From Rhizophlyctis rosea (taxonomy: Eukaryota; Chytridiomycota; Chytridiomycetes; Rhizophlyctidales; Rhizophlyctidaceae): DNA of 64,000 nucleotides. Below are positions 22,817 through 35,326 of this stretch, in pieces (the stretch's first letter is position 1; the number at the start of each line of letters is the position of its first letter). Position numbers and translations under genes: made by a program. Under the pieces are notes generated by a model. That model worked only from the letters and a program-made list of their open reading frames with translations, was not told where the DNA came from and made no database searches. The stretch lies in assembly GCA_027596075.1 (NCBI GenBank), contig JADGJC010000114.1, positions 1 to 64,000 of the forward strand. The letters are read 5' to 3'.

Positions 22817-23645
22817 TTTTTCGGTCTTTCCAAAACCGCTTGTGAAGGGAGCAGTCCATGGGTTGGCCAGCCATCAATAGATGTGGCTACAAAATCATCA
22901 GCAATAGCCAAGAGCAGTGCTGCGTGGGTTTCTTTCAAGACGTGTTATAGCAATGAAGTTCTATTCAATCAGTAGAACGTAATAGCACCAGGCAAAAAAA
23001 CAAAAGGCGGCCGAAGCATCCCACATGAAGTGCAAGTCAACTTCCTTCCTGACTAATATCGAAACCACGCTGTTGCCTGTGCACCTTCCAATCATTTTTG
23101 GTCGTCAGACCAGGGACGACCAGCAATTGAAGTATGCACAGAAGACGCAGAATCACGAACCCCACGCGAGGGTTGTTTGCAGACTCAGAATGGGACTCTA
23201 CATTGCACCGTCTCCGGTAGCGGACCCCCTCCTGCCAAGATTGATACCAAAAACAGATTTCCGGAGTTAAAAGCAAGTGTAACGAAAGAAAACGAATACA
23301 TTTTTTATGGTAGAGATTATCAACATGTACAGAAAAAGAAAAAACTGAAGAAAGAACGAAGTGTACGGCTTGGTTTACATATGTGTATTCTAACGGGTAA
23401 GGAGTAGAAAAAGGTATGTGTGTGAAGGAACGACAAGGAAGAGTGCGACCGAGAAAAGTCCAACCCATTACAACGAAGTAAGAAAAGACAACAAACTTTT
23501 TTTTTGGTGTACGTGCACGTGCACGTGAAAGAAAACAAAACGATACTACGACAAACCCAACAACTAAACCAAACCCCAAACACCACAACACAAATCCACT
23601 ACGCGACGCCCGCAAACCCAAGCAAAACAAAAAAAACTACCCCCC
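22817..23645. other. 3' flank of the cyclin gene
   Basis: No gene was recognised. The segment nearest 23645 is the 3' flank of the minus-strand cyclin. A short palindromic GTGCACGTGCAC lies near 23513-23524. Confidence 0.45.
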
Positions 23646-24813
23646 TCAAACAATCCTAACCCTCTTCCCCCCACCCTCCCTAACAACATCATACCCCAAC
23701 ACCAACGGAACACCAAAAACAGCTTCACTCCCCCCTCCAGTCTCCCCATCACTCTCACTCCCCGCCTCACTCTGCGGCGTCAACGTAACACTAGGTTGGA
23801 CCTTCCCCCCGGGGACAACAAGCTGCGGTTGTGCGTGTCGAGTATCCACCCCTGCAGACATCCCATCCTCCTTGCAAACCGCACTCGCACCAACAGCCGC
23901 CGTAACAGAAGAAGAACCCCGCATCCACCCCCCAACACCACGACACCACCGTTCCCATACACCTTCCTTTACACCAACTTCATACCCGACGCAGATTAGG
24001 AATTCGCGTTCCGCCAAGTTGATTTCGGAGACGGCTAGGCCGGATATCCGCGCCCAAGCACCGTTACTTAGTGCTTTATCGTTCAGGTACTTGTGCGCTA
24101 ATATCAAGCTCGTCAAAAAGCTGCGTCGGGGGCAGAGGAGGGGGTGGTGTTTCAGATTATGCGTGGAGGAAGAAGAAGAGGAGGAGGAAGAGAAAGAGCG
24201 GATTCTGTCGCGGACGGTTTTCCGACCTACTACGGCGTTACGGAGACGGACGAGGTAGAGGAGGGAGAGGTGGAGGGTTGAGCAGGATGTGCGGGAGCGG
24301 CGGAGGAGGGAGGAGATTACTTGTGGGAGGGGGGTTAGGCGGGTTGAGCAAGGGGTTGTGGGTTGGTATGTGGGTGGTGGAGTGGTGGTTGGGGAGGGCC
24401 AGAGGGTTTCTAGGAGGCGGGTTGTGGTTGCTGTGAAGGGATGGAGGGTTAGAGGGGGTGGTATAGTAGTTAACATTGTATTCTGGATACCCACCAATAA
24501 GACTCTCGACATATTTTGCCCTCGTCGCCTCGAAAGACGACTCATCAGGCGGCGAAAGCGGTGGTGTGACGAGCGTTGCGGCCGCTGCGGCATTACTATG
24601 TTGTTGTTGTTGTTGGTGCGTGACGGAAGAAGAAGAGGAATACGTATGTGTATGCGTCGAAACCGACGTGGGGGCGGGTATGTTGATCGACACCGGCGGC
24701 CTACTTTCCGACCTACGGCGTTTGCGAGGGTTGATACTGACGTGGACGTCGACTGGGACTGATTGTGCGCATGTTGGTGGGAGTATTGTCGGGTATGGCA
24801 TTGGGAGCGTCAT
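23646..24813 (-). CDS. PHO80/PCL-type cyclin
   Basis: Two exons, 24495-24813 and 23646-24430, join across a 64-nt GTGGGT..CTTCACAG intron to give 367 aa. The cyclin box spans roughly residues 95-265: FEATRAKYVESLIATTTRLL, SLLRRSRTSCSTLHLSLLYL, then FLTSLILAHKYLNDKALSNG, WARISGLAVSEINLAEREFL. This is the signature of PHO80-like (PCL) cyclins, which pair with Pho85/CDK5-type kinases; in yeast they control phosphate response, glycogen and polarity. A Ser-run insertion (about nine Ser) interrupts the box between helices 2 and 3. The N-terminus is low complexity, with RKRRR (possible nuclear signal), five Gln and five Ala; the C-terminus is Gly/Ser-rich. It is not clear which PCL subgroup it belongs to, so no symbol is given. 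Confidence 0.87.
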
Positions 24814-27800
24814 GGTGGTTGTAGGGAGCCCGGGGCTAGAGGAATATAAGTGTGCTTATATGTTAGTGGGGCGGGTACAGGGTGGTGGTGGTGGTTGGTT
24901 GAGGTTAAGGTGGAAAGCGGAGTCGAGTGAAGCGATTCGAATGCTTGTTCGAAGGCGGTATCCAACGGGAGGATGGAGGTGTAACCCGTTGAACCCACTA
25001 ACAGAAGGAGGAGGATGGTCCGTACATTGTGAAGATATGTTGTGAAGAAAGAGAAGAAAGGAGGGGAGGAGTGACTATAACCAAGAGTACTTATAACAAA
25101 TTGTGTGTTCGGCTGCGCTTGGAAATCCTCTTTCGTGGGAAAGAGGTGTGAATTTCCTAGGCAGTGGCTAAGGTGGTGTCGGGGTTGGCGTGAGTAGTAG
25201 GAGCAAACAGGTGGGCAGGTGCGGAGTCTATTGGGTGCCTCGAAGCGGAGTAGGTAGGCGAAGGGGGCTATGAGCGGTGTTATTATGTAAGGCGAATGTC
25301 GGTTGACAAAAGTAGACCAGTGACGGAGAGTGGTGAGTGATATGCGGATATGCGATGTGAGAGTTGCGGCGCTGCACCTCGCTTTGCGTGGCAGAGGCAA
25401 AAGAGAACAGCAGTGCTACACAGGGTGCGGGCTCGACCCAGCTGTGGTTGTGTATATGATGATGTCTGTGTAACTGTGTTACAGGTGGCCAAGTGAATGT
25501 GGTCACAAGGGCCGAGGATGAAGATTTGTCGAATGGGTGTCTGCGGGCAAAGTGGCTAGTGGGGCCGGGTGATGGATTTGATTCACCCGAGTCAGGGGTG
25601 GTGGTGGTGGTGGTGCAGTTCCACTGTGGGTGGTGGGAAGGACGGTGGGCAAGGGGTAGGAACTATCAACCGAAGGAAAGGGTGTGTGAGGTGTAAACGC
25701 CTCCCGTGAATAAAGTTGGAAATAAATCGAGTGGGAATAAGGTGACTGGCCCCATCCGGTCAAACCCAACACCCCCGCGAAAATCTTCTCGCTTGACTGC
25801 GCAGGGAGGCTCACTTCGGGCAAAAAAACTTCTGGGTATGAATGGGATGACTTATGGGGATAGCTAATACAACGTGGCAAATTCACACAGATTCATGGTT
25901 GGCAAACGAAGGGAGGCGTCGCGGTGGGAAAGAAGGCTCGTGATTTGATTGACCCTTGATTGACACGCACACTCACTTGGGGATATGTCAGTGGGGTCGA
26001 CATATTAATGCTACGGTGGGAAAGTCATAATACCATTGGTATGTTTGACACCGGACTACCCACTACTTCCACCTTCTAATGGCGTCGGTGCTCCGTGTTA
26101 ATTCCTGCTTGGGTGGATTTACTAATAACCCCGTCAACTGTCGGATATGCACAGACTATGCGTTATGTCAGCCGCGGAAGAGTGTTCGGACAAACACATG
26201 CAGCCTTCTCCAACATTCATGCGAACGCGACTCCCAAAAAACACGGATGAGTCGGATGGTCCGTAAAGAACTCGATCACAGGCCCAGAATTTGTTGCTTT
26301 CAAACACGCGAAACCTTTGCTTGTGACCAGAGTTGTCAGCAGCCAGCAGCAGCCCTTGGTCACACTCGTTATGCTTCTCTTCTTAATTTCGGACATTGGA
26401 TTATCCACATCTTCCCCTTCTTTTTGCCCTATCACCAACACGGCCATTTGACATGACATCGTAACAATCTTTGATACCGTCAGCCCAACCATGCTTTTTT
26501 GCTTGCCTCTCGATAACCCGCCCAATACACAAGCAAACAAAACGTGCTCGAGATTGTACACACGATTGCACAGCCTGATCTGAGTGACATCTGTGGTTTG
26601 TTCATACAGTCACTCGCCCTGGGCACGCCAATATCATACACATGCTACGAGTGAGAAGGAAGACGGTTGCGGACGGCTTTGGAAGCTGTCCACGACTTTA
26701 CGCAGATCACTCTCAGTTCTTTGTTTTTTCTCTTTACGACCGGAAATATCCTTCCCAACCATTGTGGCACGAACAGCACGAACCCAACGTCATCCTCCCC
26801 TCCTTCCACTCGAAAATGAAAACACATCAAAAAAACCCGCCTCACAGACAAGCCCAACAATCCAGGTCCAGATCGAACAACCCAACACTTGGACAGGACA
26901 TCAAACCCAACAAGGCGGTGCTGCGGAACACTCCCACCCCCGGCATTTCGGACCACCCGCGCCGTGTCCACGTAAGCGCATTCTAGAAATTTTTTCATTT
27001 CCGCGGCGCGGGCTTCATCTCATCACCGACCAATCGCGTTGGGTGAGGTGGACAGGTCACCGTGAGCCACGCACAGTCAGCGGGGCTGGTGGGTGACGTG
27101 TCACAGGGTGGGTTGAGCCACCTGGAAAGTGCCGGGGTATTTGGGAAAATTTGTCACGTGGTGGTGCTTGGGGAAGCGTCACTGGGCCACGAAGTGGATG
27201 GCGCAGTCATTGTAAAGTTGGAAAGGACCTGAAATCATGAAACGTTCCAGTATCCATTTGAAAGCAAAGGTTTTTACCACCACAACAAACCAAGCGAAAG
27301 GTGCAACTGGCGCCACAATTTTGCGGTTCACTTATGCAATAAAACTTATCTATAGCCGTTGTCCTCAAAACACCAATCGGCACACGGCGCCTCCAGTGAT
27401 CTATGAACCCAAAATTTTCCTTTTCACCACCAGCTTCCCACGATCCAACTTCCTAAACCACACCAAACGCAAACCAAAGTTTTTGCTTGCAAAAAAAAAG
27501 AAAAAAAGGTTTGTCGCCGAGTCTATTGGATGATTTTGTCTACGCTTGTTGAAAGCTTTAGTTACGCTCAATGACATTCACCGGTCTCTGCCCAGCTATT
27601 TCAGCGTAGCTGAGCGTACAGTCCTCATTGTGCCATGCTCAGTGTGTGAGAGTTTTCAATTGACATTTCAACAAATCCTTTGAAGCAGATCAACCCCGAC
27701 TTGACGTTTGATCATTCATTTACATCTCACTCCTTGCTCTCTTGTCAAGTCATGGTACTTTTTTTCGCTCGAGGTAGCTTGGTGAATTCCAAAACAAATA

Positions 27801-29585
27801 TCAACAGTCCGACATCGTTTACTGTCACGAAAAGGCTGTTTGCTCCAAAACAAATCAGCCAATGCATGGTTGCTCCATCTTTCTATTCACATCAGAACGA
27901 AGAGGTGGTCTGGTTGATTTGCAAACTTTAGAGTGAGCATGCAGTACTATGAACAGGAGACAAAGGCCATACCATGCATCTGAGTAGTCACCATGGAAAA
28001 AGTGAGGTGTTGATTTCCTTTGCAAGATGGTATGATCAAAGTGCCAAACCATTTCCAAGAAGGCCATTGCCACATTTCCATATGCGATCTTCGAATCACA
28101 ACTATTGCACCTCATTTCACATGTGCTATACATGCAGGATGTCCGCCAACTTCCATTGAATGGGTGACAAAAAAAGGGGATCTTGAACGAAGCCACCCAT
28201 CACCCCACCGGCAATGTACTCTGGCAGTACTATTTCGGGAATATATACTATTTAGAGCCAACAGGTTTGCTTTTGATGTTGATGTTCTCCGTTGAAGTCC
28301 CCCATCATGAAGACCACCTTCTTCAAGGCCAAAACTTGAACCAAAGTGTCAAACTCTATCACTCTGTACAATGTCCGATGCAAAAGAATGCCAAAAAAGA
28401 CAAACTTCTGCCAATTTGAGATAACATTGGACCTTTGACAACCCTTTTGTCAATGCTCAATATGCACAGCTGCGAGCATCTTCAGAGTCGAGAGTCGTTG
28501 GGTCGTACTCCCACCATGAAGACTATAAAGACAATGACTCTGTTAATGACTTGACGGGTTGAACTGTGGGAGGGAATTGAGTGGGCGCAATCAGATGGCA
28601 TCCGTTCAAGTAGGACGATCTCAGTAACTTTCGTGTATGTCCCTTTTTCCCCCCTCCGTTCTTTATTTAAATCTCTTGCAGAAACGCACCAACGGCCAAC
28701 GACCAAGGTGGGTTGCACATAGGCGGAAATTTTTGAAAAATGTATAGTTTACCTTGAGCTTCGTTGAGATCTGAGGCGGTCTCAAGTTGTACACTTTGCA
28801 TCAGACCTTGATCGCCACCGTGACGGTCGCTTGAACATTCAGTGGTTTCGCTCCATTTTTTTCCGAGGTCAGCCTTGATGGTCAGAGCGGGATTTTTGCA
28901 GAGTATAACATCCTCCCCAAGTGGCTTCTAGATTGGGAATTAGACGACAATCGCTGCACCTTGCTTGGCAGAACGGGGAAAGTAAACTCCTGCATTCCCT
29001 CCTGCGGTTAAGGCGGACTGGTATTTCCTTTTTTTCTTCCGTCAGTTCGATCAACCTGTCGGCACTCGAGCCCTCTTTGCCTTATACGGGCTTTTTCCCG
29101 GAAAAAAGGAAATCTTTGCCATATAGTGTCCATCCAAAACAAGGTGGATGGATGTTGGGCCCATCTTGAACGGGACAAACCACACCAGGTGCTATTGTCG
29201 GTTTTTCCGTCACGAAGGAATGGGTAAAAGCTATTTTCGCTTTATAGGAAGCTCCTCAAGCAAAAAAAGATTTTGCTGGATATTGGCATTTGATTGGGAA
29301 TTGAGCCTAGTCGCAACTCTCCCATTGCAATGTGCGATGCCATTTGTATGCCGGAGATGTGTCAATCGCCCCCCGCCCCCGTCCCCCCCTACCCCCCCCC
29401 CCCCCGGCGTGTTCGTTGCATTCCGTACTGCGTTGCGGCGTACTGTCTTTTGTTTTCTTCGTCCGTCTATCAGCTGTCGGCCTATCGGGGCTTATCGTGG
29501 ACCTGTTGCTCTTACATGATCGTTTGTCAGCAAGGTGTCGCATTGACATCCATCAGTTCCACAGATTGACATTTGGAAGTTCCTC
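24814..29585. other. Gene-free block with cyclin promoter at its left edge
   Basis: The first few hundred bases should be the cyclin promoter. Beyond that I see no coding sequence. Near 27000-27230 there is a GC-richer stretch with a CACGTG E-box-like site (about 27155). A C-rich run lies at 29369-29405. Confidence 0.45.
29369..29405. repeat. C-rich tract ending in a 14-C run
   Basis: The plus strand reads as clusters of C broken by single bases and ends with 14 consecutive C (29392-29405). The minus strand therefore carries several adjacent G runs, which could fold as a G-quadruplex. Homopolymers like this are also error-prone. Confidence 0.7.
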
Positions 29586-30530
29586 ATGCCAAAAAGCACA
29601 CTACCAAATTCTGTTGCGCATGGGATGGCCTGTATTCCAAAAACGCAACGTCTGGGACAAGATGAGCACGATCCGAGAACTCAGCCACCCCCAGGCTCGA
29701 TAGATCAGGGTGGACGGAATCGTTTGGATCAAGACAAAAGAAAACCTCCGTTTTTCGACTGTTCAGGAAAGTCTTGTCAAATCCCAAGTCCAAAAGAGTC
29801 AAAAGGGCCGAACAGATTCTGGAGACGGGTTGGTCATCTCACCCTCGTCCGTCTTATTCAAGAAGAAAACACCCCAACGGAATCCTTAACGCCAATCCTG
29901 AAAGAATGCTTCCGGCACGATATCTCAAACGTAGCACGATTCTGGTTTTTGTCAGCCCGAGTCTGGGAGTGGGACCGGCCGAGGCTGTTCGGTTCCAGGG
30001 TCCATAACTCGCCGCGGAGTGGTTCTTGCTGTTTCTTTTTCCATGCTGGAAATTTCTGCATCCCAAACTGGGAATATCTCTCAGTCAACATGCATATCGT
30101 GGCAACCTACATCCTCAATGCTAGACATGTGGGTATTGATCTGACGCGCTGGGGAGAATGGCCACCACTCAGAATTCTAGTTCCATATGACCCTGTGTTT
30201 TTGCATTCTTGTCACAATCTGTGCCTATCACGAGCCGTCGATACTCATGCCCAGAATATGTGTGTAAGCCTTGGTCGACAAGGCACCCTTTACAAACCAA
30301 CAGCAAACACTAATGATGAGCGTCCTTGCGGTCGCAGAGGTGCACATCATACGGATATCTCCTTCGACCGTGACATTCCCCTTTTTGCCGTTTCGCTGAA
30401 TCCCTCAATGCTTGGCCCGTCTGAGGAAGCTGAGTATGGGAATTGCTCCGCAGGGCACCATAGGGAACGTTTGCACAGCTCCAAGGGGGATTGTTTCAAG
30501 AGAATCAAATTGAGCCTCAAGAAATATTGA
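29586..30530 (+). CDS. Orphan open frame of 314 codons, doubtful
   Basis: The longest open frame in the gene-free zone codes for 314 aa. Composition is mixed, with scattered Cys and His and no motif, signal peptide or membrane segment that I recognise. There is no clear leader or intron pattern, and codon choice does not look like that of the well-supported neighbours. It is listed only because of its length; a chance frame is the more likely reading. Confidence 0.15.
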   Translation: MPKSTLPNSVAHGMACIPKTQRLGQDEHDPRTQPPPGSIDQGGRNRLDQDKRKPPFFDCSGKSCQIPSPKESKGPNRFWRRVGHLTLVRLIQEENTPTESLTPILKECFRHDISNVARFWFLSARVWEWDRPRLFGSRVHNSPRSGSCCFFFHAGNFCIPNWEYLSVNMHIVATYILNARHVGIDLTRWGEWPPLRILVPYDPVFLHSCHNLCLSRAVDTHAQNMCVSLGRQGTLYKPTANTNDERPCGRRGAHHTDISFDRDIPLFAVSLNPSMLGPSEEAEYGNCSAGHHRERLHSSKGDCFKRIKLSLKKY

Positions 30531-33285
30531 TCGAGATTTCCATCATAATATACGCTGGAACAGTTGAAAAAACAGTCCGGGATGAGCCAATCCGCGGTGC
30601 TCGGGTGCCAGAAATGATCTCGAAGGCACGGCAAGCCAATTAGAGTTGGTTGGCCATGGATTAGACGAAGGCGAATTGTTTGCATTCTTTTGCTGCTGGT
30701 CTCTGCCTTTGGTGATCAGTCAACCAAGTTACCTTGTCCGTCCAAACACATTCGCATCGTGTTTGAGATCCCTTGAGAATTTCATCCATGCGCGCTTTCC
30801 ATCGGAAAAGAGGACTGGATGTCGTGCAATGGCAGAGGCAAAGGCAACCTCTGACAACAAAAGCTCAGAAAAGTGACCCTCATCATGCGCACCTTCTCAG
30901 TGTAGAGGATATGTAGGATGTTCTGAATCGACACTCCTTTTTGTCCACCCGCAGTTTCCCGCACCAGCGCCGGACGAATTATGGTCATGTGCAAGCACCA
31001 TACCGCATGTTAGATCCGTGAGCTCTGGTCCTCAACGAGACCTGGCAAACATAGCATGTCGCTCGTTCTTCAGTTTCATCTTGCCGTGTTAGCACATCGG
31101 ATTTCGAAAGTGTGTAGCTCTTTTTTTCGGTTTTGCAAACATCTGCCCTATGGAGGACATGGTCACGCAAAGTACGCAACAAATGGGGCGTATACAGCAT
31201 TTTTGAGTGGTTCGACCGGCATGGAGACCTGTGCACTGATCATACTGAGAAACCTCGCCACATGGCATACGATCTTTTCGCGGCAGCAATCTTTCTTTTT
31301 GTATCTGATCTTGTAAGGTGGGAGGGTTCGATCATGTGACACATTGAATCAATCGACCCTTCCACTGCTTCCAAGGAGTGCAGTGAAGGACTTTGTGACA
31401 CTGTACAAACCATTCAATCGCCATTGAGCTGGCGTTAATGGTCCTGCAGGATTCAAAACTCATGACATGTGCTGAAGGCCATACTCAAAGCTGAGGACAA
31501 TCGTACTGAGTTCAGCCCATTTGCATCGCACCTCTATAACGTCTTCTTTTTGCGGAGACAGGCGATGTCATTGGTTTGATATCTCCAACTTTAGAACCGA
31601 ACGGTGGTGTGACTGCAACTGTCGGCCACGCGCTGAAACGGTGAATACATAAGAGCCTACGTGACACCCGAACCGAATCAGAATTCAGGATGTGTGGGTA
31701 CCGTCCAGGATTGCGAGAGCACGTAGGCTACAGCCGTAGCGGCGGTTGAAGAGGCAGCGCGATCATGTAGTCCGGGGAGGTTGACTTTGAATGGGGAATG
31801 ATTGGCGGAAGCACGATGAATAATGTGATATAATATTCAAATTTCGCCACATAATTTGAGTGACATTCAGTCCACTCTTCAATTCGTGCGACATTTTCCT
31901 TTTTCTGAATGTCTAAGTCTCAGACTAACTTTCGGCAACCACCACTGGGCAGAAAGAGAACTGTCAGTGAACCAGAACAGCATTTGCCCTGCACTGAAGG
32001 TGTCATTACCAAGTAATAGGTTGCGTTCGTCTTGCCGCCGGGCAATGTCGATGTTTGTACAGAAACTGATTGGGAGCTCAGCAAATGATTCCACCGTCAT
32101 AACCCAGGAAAGCCTGCGAGTGCTTTTTCACACTGAAAATCCAGGGAGAAATCAGAATGCATTCGCGCATGCAGGCTTTTAGAGTCTTCCGTCTGGAGAT
32201 GTAACGACGTCGCAGGCCATCTGAGTACGCTGAATCGGTGTCATTCCTATTTTCCATGAGTTTTCGAGTGGTAGGGACCACGTGAACCACCATGATACTC
32301 ATGACGTCCAGAGGTCTTTTTGCACTAATGCCAAATCCGCAGGAAAAAAACCGGATTGGCAACGCCTACACCCCAATTTCATTCGAGGACAGTGTGCCAC
32401 GATATGCAAGTTTTCGTCTGACTGGTAACATCAACTCGCAAGACCCGTGTCCATAGTCCGAATCGGTCGAAGGCTTTCATGCGATGGCGTAATAAATGGG
32501 CTCATTGCGCGCCTGTCAGTCCGACTGTTGCCCATTGTTGATGCCAATACCGTTCGAATCCGTCCAAAATATCAATGCCCACCCAGTACTTCAAGCTCAA
32601 GCGCGTCCCCCACAAATCATTGGGGTCAAATTTAGGCGGGTCATATGTTGAAAAATGGCTCCTGGTTCTTTCGCCTGCCTCACTTCCATATCGGGGGGTC
32701 CTGAAACTTCAACATGTTCAAAGCGATAACGGGGACGTCGGAGTATTTGCGCTGCTCTAATTCCTTGTATCGCTACATACTCCCCAAAGTGCAAAACAGA
32801 AGCGTGCCAACTCGGCCATCTGTCCACACACCAGCCCTATGTGCTCGGATATGCATACTACACAGGTGCCCTTAAACATCTGCAGCCACATTTCCACCAC
32901 TCAACAGTAGCTGGTAATCCTGTAGGTGTAGAAGCTTGGAGATATGGAGATGAATCAAGGACGAGTCTAATAGGACCCTGAAGTTCCATGTTGAAGGCAC
33001 AGTCGCGCTCTGCGGGCTCAGCTGCCTCACGACCACTTGTCCTCCTTTGTGTCTCCACACTTTCAAATTCAATCGCTGCGGCCGCAGCGCATTCGTTTTG
33101 ACGTTGATAGATGGGGGGAGGTGCGACGTGCGCTGCGTTCTTTCATCTCAAGCTTAACCACGCTCAGTATCATTCAAAGGGCAGCCAGCTCACACATAAG
33201 GCCTTATTTGCGCACCCGATCCTTCATATCCGGCAACCTTCAACCTTCCCTATACCTGCAAACCTCAACGGGCCTTCAATCGAAA
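30531..33285. other. Gene-free block upstream of the ankyrin-like gene
   Basis: No coding frame or RNA gene was recognised. The final 200 bases are the likely leader and promoter of the repeat protein at 33286; the open frame extends upstream to 33037 but that part has no repeat units. Confidence 0.45.
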
Positions 33286-34593
33286 ATGTTCCACATCCCG
33301 CCGGAGATCATCACAGCCATCCTCCTGGATGCTCCACCCGAAGTCAAATTCCGCATTGGCGTCATCATCTTTGCCTGCCACGGAATCCGTACCCTCCGCG
33401 ACGCCGCCATCCCCTTCCTCCCCAATGCCACCATGGACTCAGCTTCCAAAAAAGGCCAGGTCGAGCTGCTTGATTGGTGGCTCCAATGGCATTCCAAATC
33501 CCCAAAAACCCACTCCTTGACCTACTCAACCCACGCAATGGACGATGCCAGCCGCAACGGTCAGGTTAATGTCCTCCAATGGTGGAAACGCAGCGGATTA
33601 GAGCTGATGAGTGAAGAATACTGTCGTATATACCGCTGGGGAAGTTACTTCGGGCTAAAATGCACTTACACTTACAGAGCCGTGGACTCTGCTAGTGCTA
33701 ACGGCCACGTGGAGGTCCTGACATGGTGGAAAGAAAGTGGTCTCTACATTCCCGAGCAACGGTGGGCGATCGATGGGGCTAGTGCGAATGGCCATATTGC
33801 GGTATTGGAGTGGTGGAAGAACAGTGGTTTAGAACTCGTTTACTCGGCCAAAACACTGACGGACCCTAGTTGGAATGGGAACGTGGCTGTGCTTCGGTGG
33901 TGGAGACAAAGTGGGTTGAAGCTTAAAACAAATCAGGGTGCCAGAGAGAGCTTCCCGATTGATGAAGCTTGTAGAAATGGGCATATCGGCATATTGAATT
34001 GGTGGAAGGACGAGAGTCGGAGGAGGTGGAGGGCGTCTAGGAGGGCGATGGATGGCGCGAGCGCGAATGGGCATGTGGAGGTTTTGAATTGGTTGAAGCA
34101 AAACGTTAGGAAGGTCAATTTGACATGGACGGCGGATGCTATGGATAATGCTAGTGCTAACGGACACGTTGCGGTGTTGCGGTGGTGGGTAGATAGTGGG
34201 TTGAAATTGACATACTCAGAGGCGGCGATGGATCTAGCCAGCAAAAACGGACACGTCGCGGTTTTGGAGTGGTGGAACCGGAGTGGGTTGGAAACAGCAT
34301 GGACCACAAACGCCATCGACTTAGCTAGTGCGAATGGACGTATCGATGTCCTGGAATGGTGGGTTGGTAGCGGATTGCAGGAATATTATACGGAACTGGC
34401 TATGGAGGGCGCAAGCGAGGGCGGACACGTTGTGGTGTTGGATTGGTGGAAGGGCAGCGGGCTGCCTTTGAAGTATACTAGGAGAGCGGTGGAGAAGGCA
34501 AGCAAGAACGGCCATGATGCGGTGTTGGAATGGTGGAAGGGTAGCGGGTTAGCAGTAATGCCCTCCACAACTGCCTTATGTAGGGTTGGGTAA
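33286..34593 (+). CDS. Ankyrin-like repeat protein with F-box-like N-terminus
   Basis: A single exon of 435 aa. The start at 33286 gives MFHIPPEIITAILLDAPPEV, which resembles an F-box helix 1; an in-frame Met at 33037 would add 83 residues without similarity to the rest. From about residue 48 to the end there are roughly 12 units of 32-36 aa with the core A-M-D-x-A-S-x-N-G-H-V-x-V-L-x-W-W-K-x-S-G-L. This is a diverged ankyrin-type repeat seen in large families in chytrids. The W-W pair and S-G-L turn are nearly invariant. It probably binds proteins; if the F-box is real, it may deliver targets to an SCF ubiquitin ligase. That role is an inference. The gene has no introns, unlike most neighbours. 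Confidence 0.8.
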   Translation: MFHIPPEIITAILLDAPPEVKFRIGVIIFACHGIRTLRDAAIPFLPNATMDSASKKGQVELLDWWLQWHSKSPKTHSLTYSTHAMDDASRNGQVNVLQWWKRSGLELMSEEYCRIYRWGSYFGLKCTYTYRAVDSASANGHVEVLTWWKESGLYIPEQRWAIDGASANGHIAVLEWWKNSGLELVYSAKTLTDPSWNGNVAVLRWWRQSGLKLKTNQGARESFPIDEACRNGHIGILNWWKDESRRRWRASRRAMDGASANGHVEVLNWLKQNVRKVNLTWTADAMDNASANGHVAVLRWWVDSGLKLTYSEAAMDLASKNGHVAVLEWWNRSGLETAWTTNAIDLASANGRIDVLEWWVGSGLQEYYTELAMEGASEGGHVVVLDWWKGSGLPLKYTRRAVEKASKNGHDAVLEWWKGSGLAVMPSTTALCRVG

Positions 34594-34803
34594 TTGGTGG
34601 GGAACGTCCAGTGTTCGAAATAATGTCACATCCAGTGTTCGAATTGAATCTCAAAATCTGGCGTAGGCAGGGGTGCTTATGGAAGAAGCTGTGCATTCGG
34701 CCTGAATGCTCAAACGTTTACAATTCAAGGTCACGTCATGGCAAAATTGGAAAACAGCATGAAGCAATCTCACAGCAAATGGAAATGTTTCAAAAAAACA
34801 AAA

Positions 34804-34886
34804 TGATCAGAGTGGGATTTGAACCCACGCCTCCGAAGAGATCAGGGCCTTAACCTGACGCCTTAGACCAACTCGGCCATCTGACC
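34804..34886 (-). tRNA. tRNA-Leu (anticodon AAG)
   Basis: The 83-nt minus-strand sequence folds as a class II tRNA. The acceptor stem pairs GGTCAGA with TCTGATC (one G-T pair), discriminator A. The D arm is GGCCGAGTTGGTCTAAGGC, typical of tRNA-Leu. The anticodon stem TCAGG/CCTGA closes the loop TTAAGGC, anticodon AAG, reading CUU. A long variable arm (TCTCTTCGGAG) and the T arm GTGGGTTCAAATCCCAC follow. There is no intron. Confidence 0.95.
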
Positions 34887-35326
34887 TTGATGTTTAGGAT
34901 TACACTATATTCATTACATATACATTTTTACAACTTGTTGGGTGTTGAGCAGGGTCGTCATGTTGTCTCAATGGGTTGATGCGTGCTAGCCCGTGTTCGT
35001 CCACCCCGAGTCGCCGGAAGAAGGGAGCAGAGAAATCCTCCAATAAGTCGCAAATCGCGGGGCCGGTGCATCAACAGGGTCCCAAGGGAGGCATAGAAGC
35101 AGAAAGCATGACAGGTTTCAGTCTCCACGCCAGCTCACCCCATCGACGTTACACCGCGCTTGAAACACCTCTAGTGAACTTAGTGAGCTCCATATGGCCA
35201 TTTGAATGCCACCACCTTCAACGACTTGGTGTCTTATGATTGAAAACTTTTGTCGTTTTCTCAGAAAAGTCAACCTCATCAGATCCACCACATCGTCAAA
35301 AGCGACCATTAATTTCCCAAACAACG
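34887..35326. other. Spacer between tRNA and BTB gene
   Basis: This holds the 5' flank of the tRNA (-) and the leader of the BTB gene (+). I see no coding sequence in it. Confidence 0.45.

Noticed and set aside
26584..27096. Open frames of 114-170 codons on both strands
   Set aside because: They overlap in several frames, are low in complexity and have no family motif or splice context.
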